Origin: Dolichospermum sp. UHCC 0259
Lineage (GTDB): Bacteria > Cyanobacteriota > Cyanobacteriia > Cyanobacteriales > Nostocaceae
NCBI RefSeq assembly: GCF_009711935.1
Contig: NZ_VIKX01000014.1
Span: 1 to 64,000, forward strand
Length of the DNA stretch: 64,000 bases
Reading direction: 5' to 3'
The translations under genes and the position numbers were made by a program. Every line of letters starts with the position of its first letter. The stretch's first letter is position 1. The notes beneath the pieces were generated by a model. It saw only the letters and a program-made list of their open reading frames with translations. It searched no databases and was not told the DNA's origin. Below, one piece after another: positions 1-9,554 of this stretch.

Positions 1-51
1 CTCCTATCCCTGTTACTTCCTAATTCCTTTTTAGTGGGGGAGTGTGAACAG

Positions 52-786
52 TTACAAGTTATTTTCAAATCGTCTCATTAAAGCCGTAAATCTTGTAAAT
101 GTCCGTTCTTCTTTTTCTTTGATATATTTAATAACTGCTTGTAAACCGCGACCTGTATTACCTAATTCAGAAGGAATTTTAATAAAATCACTCTTTCCTA
201 TTTCATCGTGAAAATCATCAAGATTACGAATTTGATCATCTTTAACTAAACCTTTAAGAAAATCAGGTTGGAAGTGATAACTATATGTGTTTGCAAAATC
301 CCCAAAAAAGTCTCTACATAATTTTTTTTCTGCTGCTTGTAGAGATGTATTATCTTCAATATCTTGTCTCAATGTCATTAAATTAGTTTGCTTATTATAT
401 CCACTGGTAATTATGTTTTCACCTGCATTATCTAGTTTTATACTTATCTTCTCTTTGCAAATAGCTGATTTTGGAAAATCTTTATTGTCAGATAACTCTA
501 TTTCATAAATAATACTTCCACTAGAGTTATTCCAAGCTATTTTAAATCCCATTGGTTCACCATCAGCTAGTCTATAGCGATGAGGATATAAGTCTCTGTG
601 AACATTAACCCATTTTTCAGTATTTCCAGGACGACCTATTCTGACAAGTCTACAGAAATGTTGTATACCTGCTAAAAGATTAGACTTGCCCGAATTATTA
701 TTACCAATGAGTAAGGTGACTGGATGAAGGTCTATAGTAGTTAGCTTATGGGTTTTAAAGTTTTTAAGTGTAACTTGCGTAAACAT
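52..786 (-). pseudogene. AAA family ATPase, N-terminal part only
   Basis: The 244-residue product begins like the SMC/OLD-type AAA ATPases (AAA_15/AAA_21 families). It opens with a beta strand, 'LKNFKTHK', followed by a P-loop GNNNSGKS at about residues 28-35. Members of these families are normally 350-450 residues and need a C-terminal ABC signature, Walker B and H-loop. None of these is present: the frame stops at base 52, just after 'RFTALMRRF'. The DNA after the stop (bases 1-51) looks like low-complexity intergenic repeat, not the missing half. I infer a gene that lost its 3' end, although a C-terminal part beyond the window edge in another frame cannot be excluded. No function can be assigned; related ATPases occur in defence and repair systems. 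Confidence 0.6.
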
Positions 787-931
787 AAGTTTTTTCTAGT
801 AATGACTATCATTTTAGATTGTTACTATTAATAATACACCTGCTTGGCTACTAAAGAAAAGATGATAGATCCTTTTTCAAGAAGAATCTAATTATTTTAT
901 AGCGGTAAGTAATTGGACAAAAATATTTACA

Positions 932-1027
932 GTCATTGCGAGCGAAGCGAAGCAATCACAACCCTTGGAATTGCTTCATTTCACTTCGTTCCATATGGCT
1001 AACGCCACGCTGCGCCAACGCAATGAC
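932..1027. repeat. Short inverted-repeat element
   Basis: A roughly 96-bp element is bounded by GTCATTGCG (932-940) and its complement CGCAATGAC (1019-1027). Its left part holds the nested repeat GCGAGCGAAGCGAAGC. This type of palindromic interspersed element is common between cyanobacterial genes. It lies downstream of aspS and of the truncated ATPase gene. Confidence 0.6.
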
Positions 1028-1070
1028 ATTGTGTAATTAATTCTGTCTCACTACTTATCAATCCTGTAAT

Positions 1071-2858
1071 TTAGGTTTTCGGTTTAAAAGTCGAAGCAAC
1101 ATGAAGTTCCTTCAATTGTTTTGCGTCTACATTTGCAGGAGCATCTGTTAACAAACAACGAGCTTGTTGAGTCTTAGGAAAAGCAATCACATCACGAATT
1201 GATTCCTCTCCAGATAACAACATTACCAAACGATCTACACCGTAAGCAATACCACCATGGGGAGGAGTGCCATATTCAAAAGCTTCTAACAAAAAGCCGA
1301 ATTTACTTTGTGCTTCTTCCGTTGATAAACCAATAGCTGAAAACACCTGTTCTTGAACTTCTCGCTGATAAATTCGCAAACTTCCCCCACCAACTTCAAA
1401 GCCATTTAATACTAGATCATAAGCTTGAGCGCGGGCGGTTTTCAAATCGCTGATATCATCAGGATGAGGGGCTGTAAAAGGGTGATGTAATGCTTCTAAA
1501 CGTTTTTCATCTGCATTCCATTCAAACATGGGAAATTCTGTCACCCACAGGAAGTTAATCTTATCTTTTTCAATTAACTTAAATTCCTTAGCCACAAATT
1601 GGCGAATTCTGTCCAAAGTTTTATTAACAGTGGACCTATCAGCTGCCGCAAATAATAACAAATGTCCAGCTTTTGCACCTGTTCTTGTTAATATTTCTTG
1701 CTTTTTTTCCGGTGTCAAATTATCTTTAATTGCGCCAATGGTGTCAATTTCGCCATTTTCTCGAACGCGAATATAAGCTAATCCTTTCGCACCTGCTTCT
1801 GCGGCTTCTCGGAAAATATCCCCACCTGGTTTAATGCGAACATTAGAAATGGCATCGTTACCGTTAGGAATGGGTAGAATTTTGACGATACCACCGTTAG
1901 CAACAGCTTCTCGAAAAACTTTAAAACCGGAATCTTTTAAAATGTCGGAAACATCAACTAATTCTAAACCATAGCGGGTGTCTGGTTTATCACTTCCGTA
2001 ACGATTCATAGCTTCCGCGTAGGGAAGCCGAGGAAAAGGACGAGGTAAATCAATTCCTTTAACGGTTTTAAAAATATGACAAACTAACTTTTCATTGAGT
2101 TCAATAATTTCATCTTCAGACATGAAACTCATTTCCATGTCTAATTGGGTAAACTCTGGTTGTCTGTCAGCGCGTAAATCTTCATCCCGGAAACATCGCG
2201 CTACTTGATAGTATCTATCCATTCCCGATACCATCAATAATTGTTTGAATAGTTGCGGTGATTGCGGTAAAGCAAACCATTCACCTTCATTCACACGACT
2301 GGGAAGAATGTAATCTCGCGCCCCTTCGGGAGTAGAACGGGTAAGAATGGGGGTTTCAATTTCGATAAACCCTTCTAAGTCTTCCAGGTAGCGCCGCATG
2401 GCTTTGATGACTTGGTGACGCAATTGCATATTTTGCGCCATGCGTTCCCGTCGTAAGTCCAAATAACGATATTTTAACCGCAAATCTTCCCTGACTGTTT
2501 CCGTGTCTGCGGTGGAAACTTGGAAAGGTAACTGTTTACGGACGGCGTTGAGGAGTTCTATTTTATCAGCATAGATTTCGACTTCGCCTGTGGGTAGCCG
2601 GGGATTTAGAGATTCTGGGGGACGTTGGGTAACTCTACCGGTGATTGCCACAACGTATTCATTGCGGAGTGTGTTAGCTTGTTCGTAGGAGTCTGGGGTG
2701 CGCTGGGGGTCGCTGACGATTTGGACAATACCAGAGCGATCGCGCAAATCTAAGAATATCACACCACCGTGATCGCGGCGACGGTCTACCCATCCGTAAA
2801 AGGTAACAGTTTCACCAATATGTTCTTTTCGGAGTTCGCCGCAATAGTGAGTTCGCAT
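1071..2858 (-). CDS. aspS: Aspartyl-tRNA synthetase
   Basis: This cytoplasmic class II aminoacyl-tRNA synthetase charges tRNA-Asp with aspartate using ATP. At 595 residues it has the normal bacterial length. The N-terminal OB-fold anticodon-binding domain (about residues 1-110) includes '[19 protein letters not shown]'. Class II motif 1 lies around '[10 protein letters not shown]', motif 2 is [14 protein letters not shown], and motif 3 contains GIAYGVDRL near the C terminus. The bacterial GAD insertion domain sits between motifs 2 and 3. The start ATG at 2858 gives the standard '[10 protein letters not shown]' N terminus. It appears to be a single-gene unit. Whether it also charges tRNA-Asn cannot be judged from the sequence alone. 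Confidence 0.97.
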   Translation of the reverse strand: MRTHYCGELRKEHIGETVTFYGWVDRRRDHGGVIFLDLRDRSGIVQIVSDPQRTPDSYEQANTLRNEYVVAITGRVTQRPPESLNPRLPTGEVEIYADKIELLNAVRKQLPFQVSTADTETVREDLRLKYRYLDLRRERMAQNMQLRHQVIKAMRRYLEDLEGFIEIETPILTRSTPEGARDYILPSRVNEGEWFALPQSPQLFKQLLMVSGMDRYYQVARCFRDEDLRADRQPEFTQLDMEMSFMSEDEIIELNEKLVCHIFKTVKGIDLPRPFPRLPYAEAMNRYGSDKPDTRYGLELVDVSDILKDSGFKVFREAVANGGIVKILPIPNGNDAISNVRIKPGGDIFREAAEAGAKGLAYIRVRENGEIDTIGAIKDNLTPEKKQEILTRTGAKAGHLLLFAAADRSTVNKTLDRIRQFVAKEFKLIEKDKINFLWVTEFPMFEWNADEKRLEALHHPFTAPHPDDISDLKTARAQAYDLVLNGFEVGGGSLRIYQREVQEQVFSAIGLSTEEAQSKFGFLLEAFEYGTPPHGGIAYGVDRLVMLLSGEESIRDVIAFPKTQQARCLLTDAPANVDAKQLKELHVASTFKPKT

Positions 2859-2983
2859 AGTTGTTAGTTCTTTAGTTCCGGGCTAGGTTAGGTAAATGTC
2901 AAGGCTTTCCCATTATCTAGCATCAACAGTCATTGTAGTAGTTTTAGTTGAAGAAAAATCAGTTATTTTCGCCTTGGCAGTTA

Positions 2984-3086
2984 GAAACCGCAGCTACACA
3001 AGCAAAACCCATCTTCATGGGTTTCAAATCTTGAATTTTTTACTATAGTCCACGCAGGTGGACTTTGTCTGTGTAGACGCGGTTTC
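2984..3086. repeat. Inverted-repeat (MITE-like) element
   Basis: GAAACCGCAGCTACACA (2984-3000) pairs with TGTGTAGACGCGGTTTC (3070-3086), with 16 of 17 positions complementary. The roughly 103-bp interior contains two smaller hairpins (CCCATcttcATGGG and GTCCACgcagGTGGAC). It has no coding capacity. A related single end lies at 3393-3417. Confidence 0.65.
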
Positions 3087-3148
3087 CAACCGCCGATTTG
3101 ATCAACTTCTATCTATCGCGTAATTGGTGTTCAGATTGTTTTCAGAAA

Positions 3149-3334
3149 TTACCTCTTAAAAACTGACGACACCACCGTAATTATCGTGGCACTGGCAATC
3201 AAACCAAAAGCCAAATTAACCAGTGACTGCGTAGCTTGCCTATATACCTCAAATTTCTCATTTGATTTTGCCACATCAGTTTTTAATTCTTCCAGTGAAT
3301 TTAATATTTTTTGTTGAAACTCTTCTTCTGACAT
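3149..3334 (-). CDS. Small single-span membrane protein, unknown function
   Basis: The 61-residue protein has a charged, helical N-terminal half (about residues 1-36) and one hydrophobic segment at about residues 38-56, ending in a short basic tail (FKR). The ATG is preceded by the Shine-Dalgarno sequence AGGAG at a suitable distance (in the complement of 3341-3350), which argues that the short frame is translated. This layout, a soluble helix or coiled coil followed by a C-terminal membrane anchor, resembles small cyanobacterial hypothetical proteins. I do not recognise a family and no function can be given. It lies between aspS and the TRAP transporter genes, flanked on both sides by repeat sequence. 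Confidence 0.6.
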   Translation of the reverse strand: MSEEEFQQKILNSLEELKTDVAKSNEKFEVYRQATQSLVNLAFGLIASATIITVVSSVFKR

Positions 3335-3392
3335 TTTATTTATCTCCTTAGTTAACGATTTTGATATATATTCAATAGTGTAACGCTATTAC

Positions 3393-3417
3393 TGTGTAGA
3401 CGCAGTTTTCAACCGCC
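3393..3417. repeat. Solo end of the 2984-3086 type element
   Basis: TGTGTAGACGCAGTTTTCAACCGCC nearly matches the right end of the element at 2984-3086 (TGTGTAGACGCGGTTTCCAACCGCC). The other end is missing, so this looks like a remnant or a half element. Confidence 0.45.
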
Positions 3418-3427
3418 CAAAAATGCC

Positions 3428-4771
3428 TTAAACCCCAGTCGTTGCGGAAATATCAATTAACCAGCGCACTGTTTGCGGGAAAATAATCACAATTAACAAG
3501 ACAATAAACTGTAAAACCATAAAAGGAATCGCACTTTTATGAATATCTAATGTGCTAACTTCTTTAGGCGCAACACTTTGTAAATAAAACAAAGAAAATC
3601 CCACAGGTGGAGAAATAAACGCCGTTTGTAAATTCACTGCCATGACCACCCCAAACCACACCATATCAATATTTAAAGCTTGGGCTGCTGGTACTAATAA
3701 AGGCATAGCAATAAAACAAATTTCAATAAATTCTAAGAAAGATCCTAAAACAAAAATCACGATATTACTAACAATTAAAAATCCCCAATATCCTCCGGGT
3801 AAACCTATTAATAAATTAGTAATCAGAGTTTTGCCACCTAAAGCATCAAACACCAAACTAAACATCGAAGAACAGAATAAAATCATCACCACTAAAGCCG
3901 TAATCACTGCGGTAGAATGGGCAGCATCACGAATTAATTGTGGTGTGAGACGTTTATTAAAAGCGGCGAGAATAGAAGCCCCAACAGCACCTACAGCCCC
4001 GGCTTCTGTGGGAGTAGCGACACCAAAGAATATACTTCCTAACACCGCAAAAATTAAAATAATCGGGGGAACAACAGCTTTAAAAATTTGTTTAATTAAT
4101 TGATTACCTTGAGGAATTACCACATCATCAGGGATCAGTGGCACTTTTTCCGGTTGAAAGAAAGCTAGTCCTAAAATATAGAGAATATAGGAAGTAGATA
4201 ACATTAATCCGGGAATTAATGCCCCTAAAAATAAATCTCCCACAGAAACACCAATTTGATCACTGAGAATCACTAAAACTAAACTCGGAGGAATTAATTG
4301 AGCTAAAGTCCCGGAAGCAATAATTACTCCTGAAGCTAATTTTTTATCATAGCCATAGCGTAACATCAACGGTAATGATAACATTCCCATGACAATTACT
4401 GTAGCGGCTACGACTCCAGTTGTGGCGGCTAAAACTGTTCCTACTAAAACAACTGCTAAAGCTAATCCTCCCCTGACACGACTTAATATAATCCCGATAG
4501 TTTCTAATAACTCTTCTGCTAATCCTGACTTTTCTAGAACTGCACCCAGAAAGACAAAGAAGGGAATTGCAAGTAAGGTAAAGTTCGACATTGTGCCAAA
4601 CCAACTATTAGGTAATAGTAGCAGACGCGCCGGATTAAAAGCTCCAACTACTGTACCAATAAGTCCAAAAACAATGGCTGTGCCGGCAAAGGAAAAAGCG
4701 ACAGGAAAGCCACTCATGAGAATAAAGAAAAAGCCGACAAACATTAAAATCGCTAACCATTCAAAACCCAT
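3428..4771 (-). CDS. dctM: TRAP transporter large permease subunit DctM
   Basis: This is the large, ion-coupled membrane subunit of a tripartite ATP-independent periplasmic (TRAP) transporter. Together with DctQ it imports the solute delivered by DctP, using an ion gradient. At 447 residues it has the family's usual length, and it is hydrophobic throughout with about 12 predicted transmembrane segments. Family-typical stretches include '[12 protein letters not shown]' near the N terminus, '[14 protein letters not shown]', '[14 protein letters not shown]' and '[13 protein letters not shown]'. The start lies 8 bp after the dctQ stop, so the two are co-transcribed and probably translationally coupled. 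Substrates of cyanobacterial homologues are poorly defined; organic or keto acids are a family-level guess. Confidence 0.93.
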   Translation of the reverse strand: MGFEWLAILMFVGFFFILMSGFPVAFSFAGTAIVFGLIGTVVGAFNPARLLLLPNSWFGTMSNFTLLAIPFFVFLGAVLEKSGLAEELLETIGIILSRVRGGLALAVVLVGTVLAATTGVVAATVIVMGMLSLPLMLRYGYDKKLASGVIIASGTLAQLIPPSLVLVILSDQIGVSVGDLFLGALIPGLMLSTSYILYILGLAFFQPEKVPLIPDDVVIPQGNQLIKQIFKAVVPPIILIFAVLGSIFFGVATPTEAGAVGAVGASILAAFNKRLTPQLIRDAAHSTAVITALVVMILFCSSMFSLVFDALGGKTLITNLLIGLPGGYWGFLIVSNIVIFVLGSFLEFIEICFIAMPLLVPAAQALNIDMVWFGVVMAVNLQTAFISPPVGFSLFYLQSVAPKEVSTLDIHKSAIPFMVLQFIVLLIVIIFPQTVRWLIDISATTGV

Positions 4772-4779
4772 AATTTCCC

Positions 4780-5403
4780 CTATTCAACATTGATATTTTC
4801 TGAAGTTTCTAAACGAATTTGTTCTGCTACTTGTTGATAACCTAATAATACTGCTAAATATTTAATTGCTTGAGAAATACTTTGTAAAAGCAGGAATAAT
4901 AAGGCTATAGGAACCATAGTTTTGATGGGGGCGCGTGGTAAACCATTAGCGTCAGAAGATATTTCCCAAGTTCCCCAACTACCATCACTTAATCTGCCCC
5001 AAGATTGTAAAACCGGATTTATTGTCACCCAAATACCAATTAAACAAAAGGGTATTAAAAATAAAACTGTTCCCACAAAATCAACTAAGGCGCGTTTTTT
5101 TTCACTCATATTAGTATAGAGAAAATCAACACGGACATTTTCTCCATGACGTAAAATATAAACAAATCCGAATAAGAATGTGAGAGAAAATAAATACCAT
5201 TGTAGTTCTAATAAAGCATTAGAAGACAATTGTACGCCAATGAAGCGACCCATATAACGGGCGACAACATTAAAAAAACCGACTCCAATTGTTAGCAAAA
5301 CTAGCCAATTCGACAACCATCCCAACTTATCAGCACAGTTGTCAACAAATTGGGAAAATTTTAATAGCTTACTGATGAAAGCAAATCTTTTTGAGTTACG
5401 CAT
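4780..5403 (-). CDS. dctQ: TRAP transporter small permease subunit DctQ
   Basis: This is the small membrane subunit of the TRAP transporter, which stabilises DctM. It shows four hydrophobic segments, the usual DctQ topology, with the characteristic '[24 protein letters not shown]' region paraphrasing the DctQ core. The open frame extends upstream to a TTG at 5457, but the first in-frame ATG at 5403 (peptide '[12 protein letters not shown]') is preferred. The extra 18 residues have no family support, and neither start has a strong ribosome-binding site. From 5403 the product is 207 residues, compared with about 160-200 for the family. It lies upstream of dctM in a two-gene operon. Confidence 0.88.
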   Translation of the reverse strand: MRNSKRFAFISKLLKFSQFVDNCADKLGWLSNWLVLLTIGVGFFNVVARYMGRFIGVQLSSNALLELQWYLFSLTFLFGFVYILRHGENVRVDFLYTNMSEKKRALVDFVGTVLFLIPFCLIGIWVTINPVLQSWGRLSDGSWGTWEISSDANGLPRAPIKTMVPIALLFLLLQSISQAIKYLAVLLGYQQVAEQIRLETSENINVE

Positions 5404-5595
5404 AGAACATAATAAATTAAAGGCAAGACTTGAGAATACAGTCAGCCAGTCAGCCAAGGAATAAATTCCCTGTCTAATAGCTCACGTCTGTTAAAACAGA
5501 CTCAGAAATTTTCCCAGTGTTTAGTCATCTAAAAATGACTTTTGCTATTAGTAAGGAACAGTTGTAGATCCATACTGACGGCTGAATTATTACTA

Positions 5596-6402
5596 TTAAT
5601 TAATCAATTTTTCCACCTCCAAAATATCCAAATTTGTCAATTGTGCCACTCGTTCTACAGACATTCCATTCTGTAACAAATTAATGGCAACTTGTCTTAA
5701 TTGCAATTCAGCTTGTTCTGCACGTTGTTTTTCCTGTTCTGCAATTTGTTCTACTTCATCTGCTCTTTGTCGTTCAATTCCTACCATTTCCTGAGAAGTA
5801 GGAAATAATTCACCATCCAAAGTTGCCCAGCGTAACCAAGTGGCATCAACACCTCTGTAATTACCTTGCCAACGCACCAAAGCCAAATCTAAAACTTTGC
5901 TTACCAATTGATTTTTCTCATTTAGAGCAATCTGTTGATATGCACCACTATTTAGATCAAAACCGGCAAAATCATCTGGGTTAAAAGGGTCATACCAAAA
6001 ATATTCAGAAACCCGCATTTGATTTTGATAAATCAATTTTTTCTGATTTTTATCATTACTAGCTGTGGTTTCTGAAAGTAATTCAATTACTACATCTGGT
6101 GGTTTTCCTTCTTCCCAAACTACCCAAGAAAGTCGTTCTGTTTTCGGCACACCTAAAACAGCAAAAAAATCTGGACCGCGAAAATCTTGATTTTTTAATT
6201 GTGCTAAACTGTAGTAGACAAACATATTGCCACCTACATATCCATCAGTCCTTTGCTCTAACCAAGGCTGAATGGTATCAATTAAAATATCCATTTGTAA
6301 TTTATGTCTTTGTGTCTCCATCGGGATACCATCATCACAAGGAAGTTCTGCCTGGGTGGGTGGCAGTTTAATGCTAGGTTCAGCCAAAACAGTTTCTAAC
6401 AT
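5596..6402 (-). CDS. Uma2 family (DUF820) putative nuclease with coiled-coil tail
   Basis: This 268-residue member of the Uma2/DUF820 family is a PDDEXK-fold nuclease-like protein of a type present in many copies in cyanobacteria and of unknown cellular role. The core signature is visible: 'RGPDFFAVLG' (acidic residue), 'PDVVIELLSETTASND' (catalytic-type D/E) and the downstream 'EYFWYDP'. Residues about 205-240 form a Q/E/R-rich coiled coil ('QRADEVEQIAEQEKQRAEQA'), and a C-terminal helical segment resembles the tail found in many such proteins. It lies between dctQ and dctP, with its own upstream region. Presence within the transporter locus looks like an insertion, not a functional link. 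Confidence 0.85.
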   Translation of the reverse strand: MLETVLAEPSIKLPPTQAELPCDDGIPMETQRHKLQMDILIDTIQPWLEQRTDGYVGGNMFVYYSLAQLKNQDFRGPDFFAVLGVPKTERLSWVVWEEGKPPDVVIELLSETTASNDKNQKKLIYQNQMRVSEYFWYDPFNPDDFAGFDLNSGAYQQIALNEKNQLVSKVLDLALVRWQGNYRGVDATWLRWATLDGELFPTSQEMVGIERQRADEVEQIAEQEKQRAEQAELQLRQVAINLLQNGMSVERVAQLTNLDILEVEKLIN

Positions 6403-6674
6403 AGCCGTTAAATTTAGTTAGAAATTACTTAATATTTTTATACTAATCGGAAATGATCAGCAATTGGTAAAATTATAAGAAATAATAAGTTTTCAGTGTA
6501 TCAACACCATAAAATCAAACTGTATCAGGAAAAGTCAACAAGTCTAAAACCTTTTTTCCCCGTGCTTGATCTTAATGAAAAATTTTAACACCAACCTCCT
6601 CTGTAGTGGCTAAAATTTTACATGATTATGATATTGTGGGGAAATCTTACAGTTAGTCAATAATATTCATTTTT

Positions 6675-7814
6675 ATGAAACGTCGAGCTATTGTTAACAG
6701 ATTATCTCAAAGTGCGATCGCTGCCACCGGAGTAGCAATTGTTGGTGGTTGTCAAAAGGCACAAAATCAAGCCGCTACAGGTCAAACCGATACCAGTAAC
6801 TTACCGACCGTTAAATGGCAAATGGCTACAAGTTGGCCATTGTCTTTAGAAACTATTTTTGGCGGAGCGCAGGTTTTAGCAGAGCGTGTCAAAGTTCTTA
6901 CTAACGGCAAATTTATCATCGAACCCCGTGCGGCTGGAGAAATAGCCCCCGGTTTAGAAGTTCTCAATGTGGTTTCCCAAGGTGCGGTACAAGCCGGACA
7001 TACTGCTGCTTATTACTATATCGGTAAAAGTCCCGCATTAGGATTTGGTACATCAGTACCATTTGGACTCAATGCCCAACAACAAAACGCTTGGTTATAT
7101 GAAGGCGGAGGTTTAGCCAAACTTCAGGAAATTTACGCACGTAAATTCAATGTGATTCAATTTCCTGCGGGAAATACGGGTACACAAATGGGGGGATGGT
7201 TTCGCAACGAAGTCAAAACACTTAATGATCTCAAGGGCTTAAAAATGCGGATTCCCGGTTTAGGCGGGCAAGTTATGGCTAAATTGGGAGTAACGGTACA
7301 GACTCTTCCTGGTGGGGAAATTTTCCAAGCGCTACAAACAGGTGCTATTGACGCGGCTGAGTGGGTGGGACCCTATGATGATGAAAAATTGGGTTTAAAT
7401 AAGGTCGCTAAATTTTATTATTATCCAGGTTGGTGGGAACCAGGTCCAACTCTAGAAGTACAAGTTAATTTAGACGAATGGAGAAAGCTACCACCTCAAT
7501 ACCAAGCAGCTTTAGAAACTGCTGCATATCAGTCGAATACAACAATGTTAGCTCGTTATGATGCTCGTAATGGTGAAGCATTGGAAAGACTATTAAAAAC
7601 AGGTACTCAAGTGCGTGCTTATAGTCAAGAAATTTTGGAAGCAGCGGAAAAAGCCTCTTTTGCTTTATATGATGAATTTGCGGCTAAAGATGCCGATTTT
7701 AAAGCCGTTTATGAACAATGGAAACCTTTTAGAGATCGGATGTATGCGTGGAATAATCTCAATGAAGGTAGTTTAACCCGTTATGCCTATGGGAAGTTGA
7801 AAGCGGGGAATTGA
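6675..7814 (+). CDS. dctP: TRAP transporter solute-binding protein DctP
   Basis: This 379-residue periplasmic solute-receptor subunit belongs to the DctP family. The N terminus '[19 protein letters not shown]' followed by VGGC is a signal sequence with a lipobox. The paired arginines hint at a possible Tat route, although the motif is weak. A Q/T-rich linker follows, then the mature domain beginning '[10 protein letters not shown]'. The family signature region '[20 protein letters not shown]' and '[17 protein letters not shown]' is clear; the latter holds the arginine/tryptophan region that contacts carboxylate ligands in characterised DctP proteins. It diverges from dctQM, with the Uma2 gene between, so it is probably expressed separately from its permease. 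Confidence 0.92.
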   Translation: MKRRAIVNRLSQSAIAATGVAIVGGCQKAQNQAATGQTDTSNLPTVKWQMATSWPLSLETIFGGAQVLAERVKVLTNGKFIIEPRAAGEIAPGLEVLNVVSQGAVQAGHTAAYYYIGKSPALGFGTSVPFGLNAQQQNAWLYEGGGLAKLQEIYARKFNVIQFPAGNTGTQMGGWFRNEVKTLNDLKGLKMRIPGLGGQVMAKLGVTVQTLPGGEIFQALQTGAIDAAEWVGPYDDEKLGLNKVAKFYYYPGWWEPGPTLEVQVNLDEWRKLPPQYQAALETAAYQSNTTMLARYDARNGEALERLLKTGTQVRAYSQEILEAAEKASFALYDEFAAKDADFKAVYEQWKPFRDRMYAWNNLNEGSLTRYAYGKLKAGN

Positions 7815-8078
7815 GAGTTTCTTTGATCAGCAATTAGCCGGACTTAATAACTAGATTATGCCATTATTAGACTTGATTTAAAAGTAAAGTTGGGGTTTTT
7901 AACTAACAGTTTAGCAAAATAGGTACTAAAGAACCAAACTGTTAATACCTAGCCACAAGAAGAATCCCGATTGAATGAACCACGAAGGCACGAAAAACAC
8001 GAAGGAAGATAAGGAAGAAGAAGACAGATAACCTTGCATCGGCAATAAAGTAGTTAATATAAATGGAGTTAGAAGCCT

Positions 8079-8399
8079 ATGTCACTTGGAGATTTCAGAG
8101 CAGTATTTCTTCCTTATTGCCTTCAAAAACAACCTGACGGACGCTATACGATTCTAAATAGAAGGTATAAACCCGTTGGTTTGACAATAACAGAATTTAT
8201 CAATTATGAAGACTATCCTGTGTGTGTTAATTTGAAAGGTTTAGATCCAACAACAGCAGCAAAGCTTTCTTGGAAAGGTGATCCTGACACAGATAAAATT
8301 TATCTCTACAATGATGGTTGTGTACCAACAGAAAACTCTGAAAATATGCAAAATTATCTCAAACGTTTGGAAATTCTAGCAAAGTTGAAAGTTTCATAA
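8079..8399 (+). CDS. Hypothetical protein, 106 aa
   Basis: The compact soluble protein of 106 residues begins 'MSLGDFRAVFLPYCLQK' and has no signal peptide or membrane segment. It contains 'GRYTILNRRYKPVG' and a C-terminal helix ending 'LKRLEILAKLKVS'. The ATG is preceded by a modest purine-rich tract (GGAGTTAG). The sequence has the composition of a real protein, and the strand has no competing frame. I do not recognise the family and assign no function. Just upstream (about 7976-8030) is a purine-rich, repeat-like stretch. Confidence 0.6.
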   Translation: MSLGDFRAVFLPYCLQKQPDGRYTILNRRYKPVGLTITEFINYEDYPVCVNLKGLDPTTAAKLSWKGDPDTDKIYLYNDGCVPTENSENMQNYLKRLEILAKLKVS

Positions 8400-8569
8400 T
8401 TACAGCAATTTCCATGTATTTGTATCACACTCTTGATATCTCTCTGTGCCTCTGCGCCTCTGCGAGAGAAAAAATGATATCTAAATTATGCCACAATAGC
8501 GAAATTAGGTAAAAGCATGAGGAGTTTTAGTTGTGCAGCATCTCAGATATCTCTAAAGTAAACACGAAA

Positions 8570-9451
8570 ATGACCCGCTTTATACACGATCAATTCGCCA
8601 AAGATTATTTAGAAGAACTACTCAAACCATTTGGAGAAGTTCAAGCAGCCAGTCAAGTAGCTGGAGAAATCCGAGAAATAGATGTATTATTTACACCATT
8701 TCCCAATCAAACAACCAACGTAGAACTATTAGGATTATTGGGTAAATTAGCCACAACACCAGCCATATTTGAACCATTTCGCAATCCAGCATCAACAGAA
8801 GAAATCTGTGATTGTCTGTTAAAATCATTAGAAGTCAGAGGTGCATTAAGAAGAGCAGCCAAACGGGAACAAACCACCAGCGCAAAAATTGAGATTCCTA
8901 AATTGTGGATTCTCACCCCCACAGCCTCAAGAAACATCATATCAGGATTTAGCGGGATAACCCAACCAGATTCCTTACCCGGAATATACTATTTAGCAAA
9001 ATCATTACACGCCGCAATTGTCGTTATTCATCAATTACCCCAAACTCAAGAAACACTATGGTTAAGACTTTTAGGTAGAGGTACAGTCCAAAAACGAGCA
9101 ATTGATGAATTAGCTGCGTTACCATTAAATCAACCTTACGTCAAAATCACCTTAGAACTACTCTACAACCTCCAGAAAAACTTAAAAATCAATCAAAGTT
9201 CACAAACAGAAGATCAGGAGTTGATTATGCGATTAGCACCACTTTACCAACAAGACAGAGAACTAGCTAAACAAGAAGGAGAACAACGTCTAATTATCCG
9301 TCTCTTAAATCGCCGAATTGGGGAAATTGATTCATTATTAGTTCAAAAAGTTCAGCAATTATCTGTGGAGAAACTTGAGGAATTAGGAGAGGCTTTATTA
9401 GATTTTACTTCAGTTACAGATTTAGAAACTTGGCTGAAAAATTACCAATAA
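8570..9451 (+). CDS. DUF4351 domain protein
   Basis: The C-terminal domain (about the last 60 residues, 'LLNRRIGEIDSLLVQKVQQL') is the DUF4351 domain, which in cyanobacteria is attached to Rpn/PD-(D/E)XK nuclease-like proteins. The N-terminal part has 'EIREIDVLFTPFP', which could supply acidic nuclease-type residues, but the fold is uncertain. The open frame reaches a TTG at 8531; the ATG at 8570 (peptide 'MTRFIHDQFAKDYLEELL') starts the conserved region and is preferred, giving 293 residues. An acidic-basic helical linker (QQDRELAKQEGEQR) precedes DUF4351. It has no obvious operon partners. The Rpn/DUF4351 protein at 30324-31178 carries the same C-terminal domain. Confidence 0.75.
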   Translation: MTRFIHDQFAKDYLEELLKPFGEVQAASQVAGEIREIDVLFTPFPNQTTNVELLGLLGKLATTPAIFEPFRNPASTEEICDCLLKSLEVRGALRRAAKREQTTSAKIEIPKLWILTPTASRNIISGFSGITQPDSLPGIYYLAKSLHAAIVVIHQLPQTQETLWLRLLGRGTVQKRAIDELAALPLNQPYVKITLELLYNLQKNLKINQSSQTEDQELIMRLAPLYQQDRELAKQEGEQRLIIRLLNRRIGEIDSLLVQKVQQLSVEKLEELGEALLDFTSVTDLETWLKNYQ

Positions 9452-9554
9452 ATAGCCATAATAGCAGCGATCGCTCCAGTAGTATCCACTAATTTAAAGA
9501 GCGATCGCTAGATAACCCAAATCTGCCATAATATTTGGATAATATTTTCCCCGA

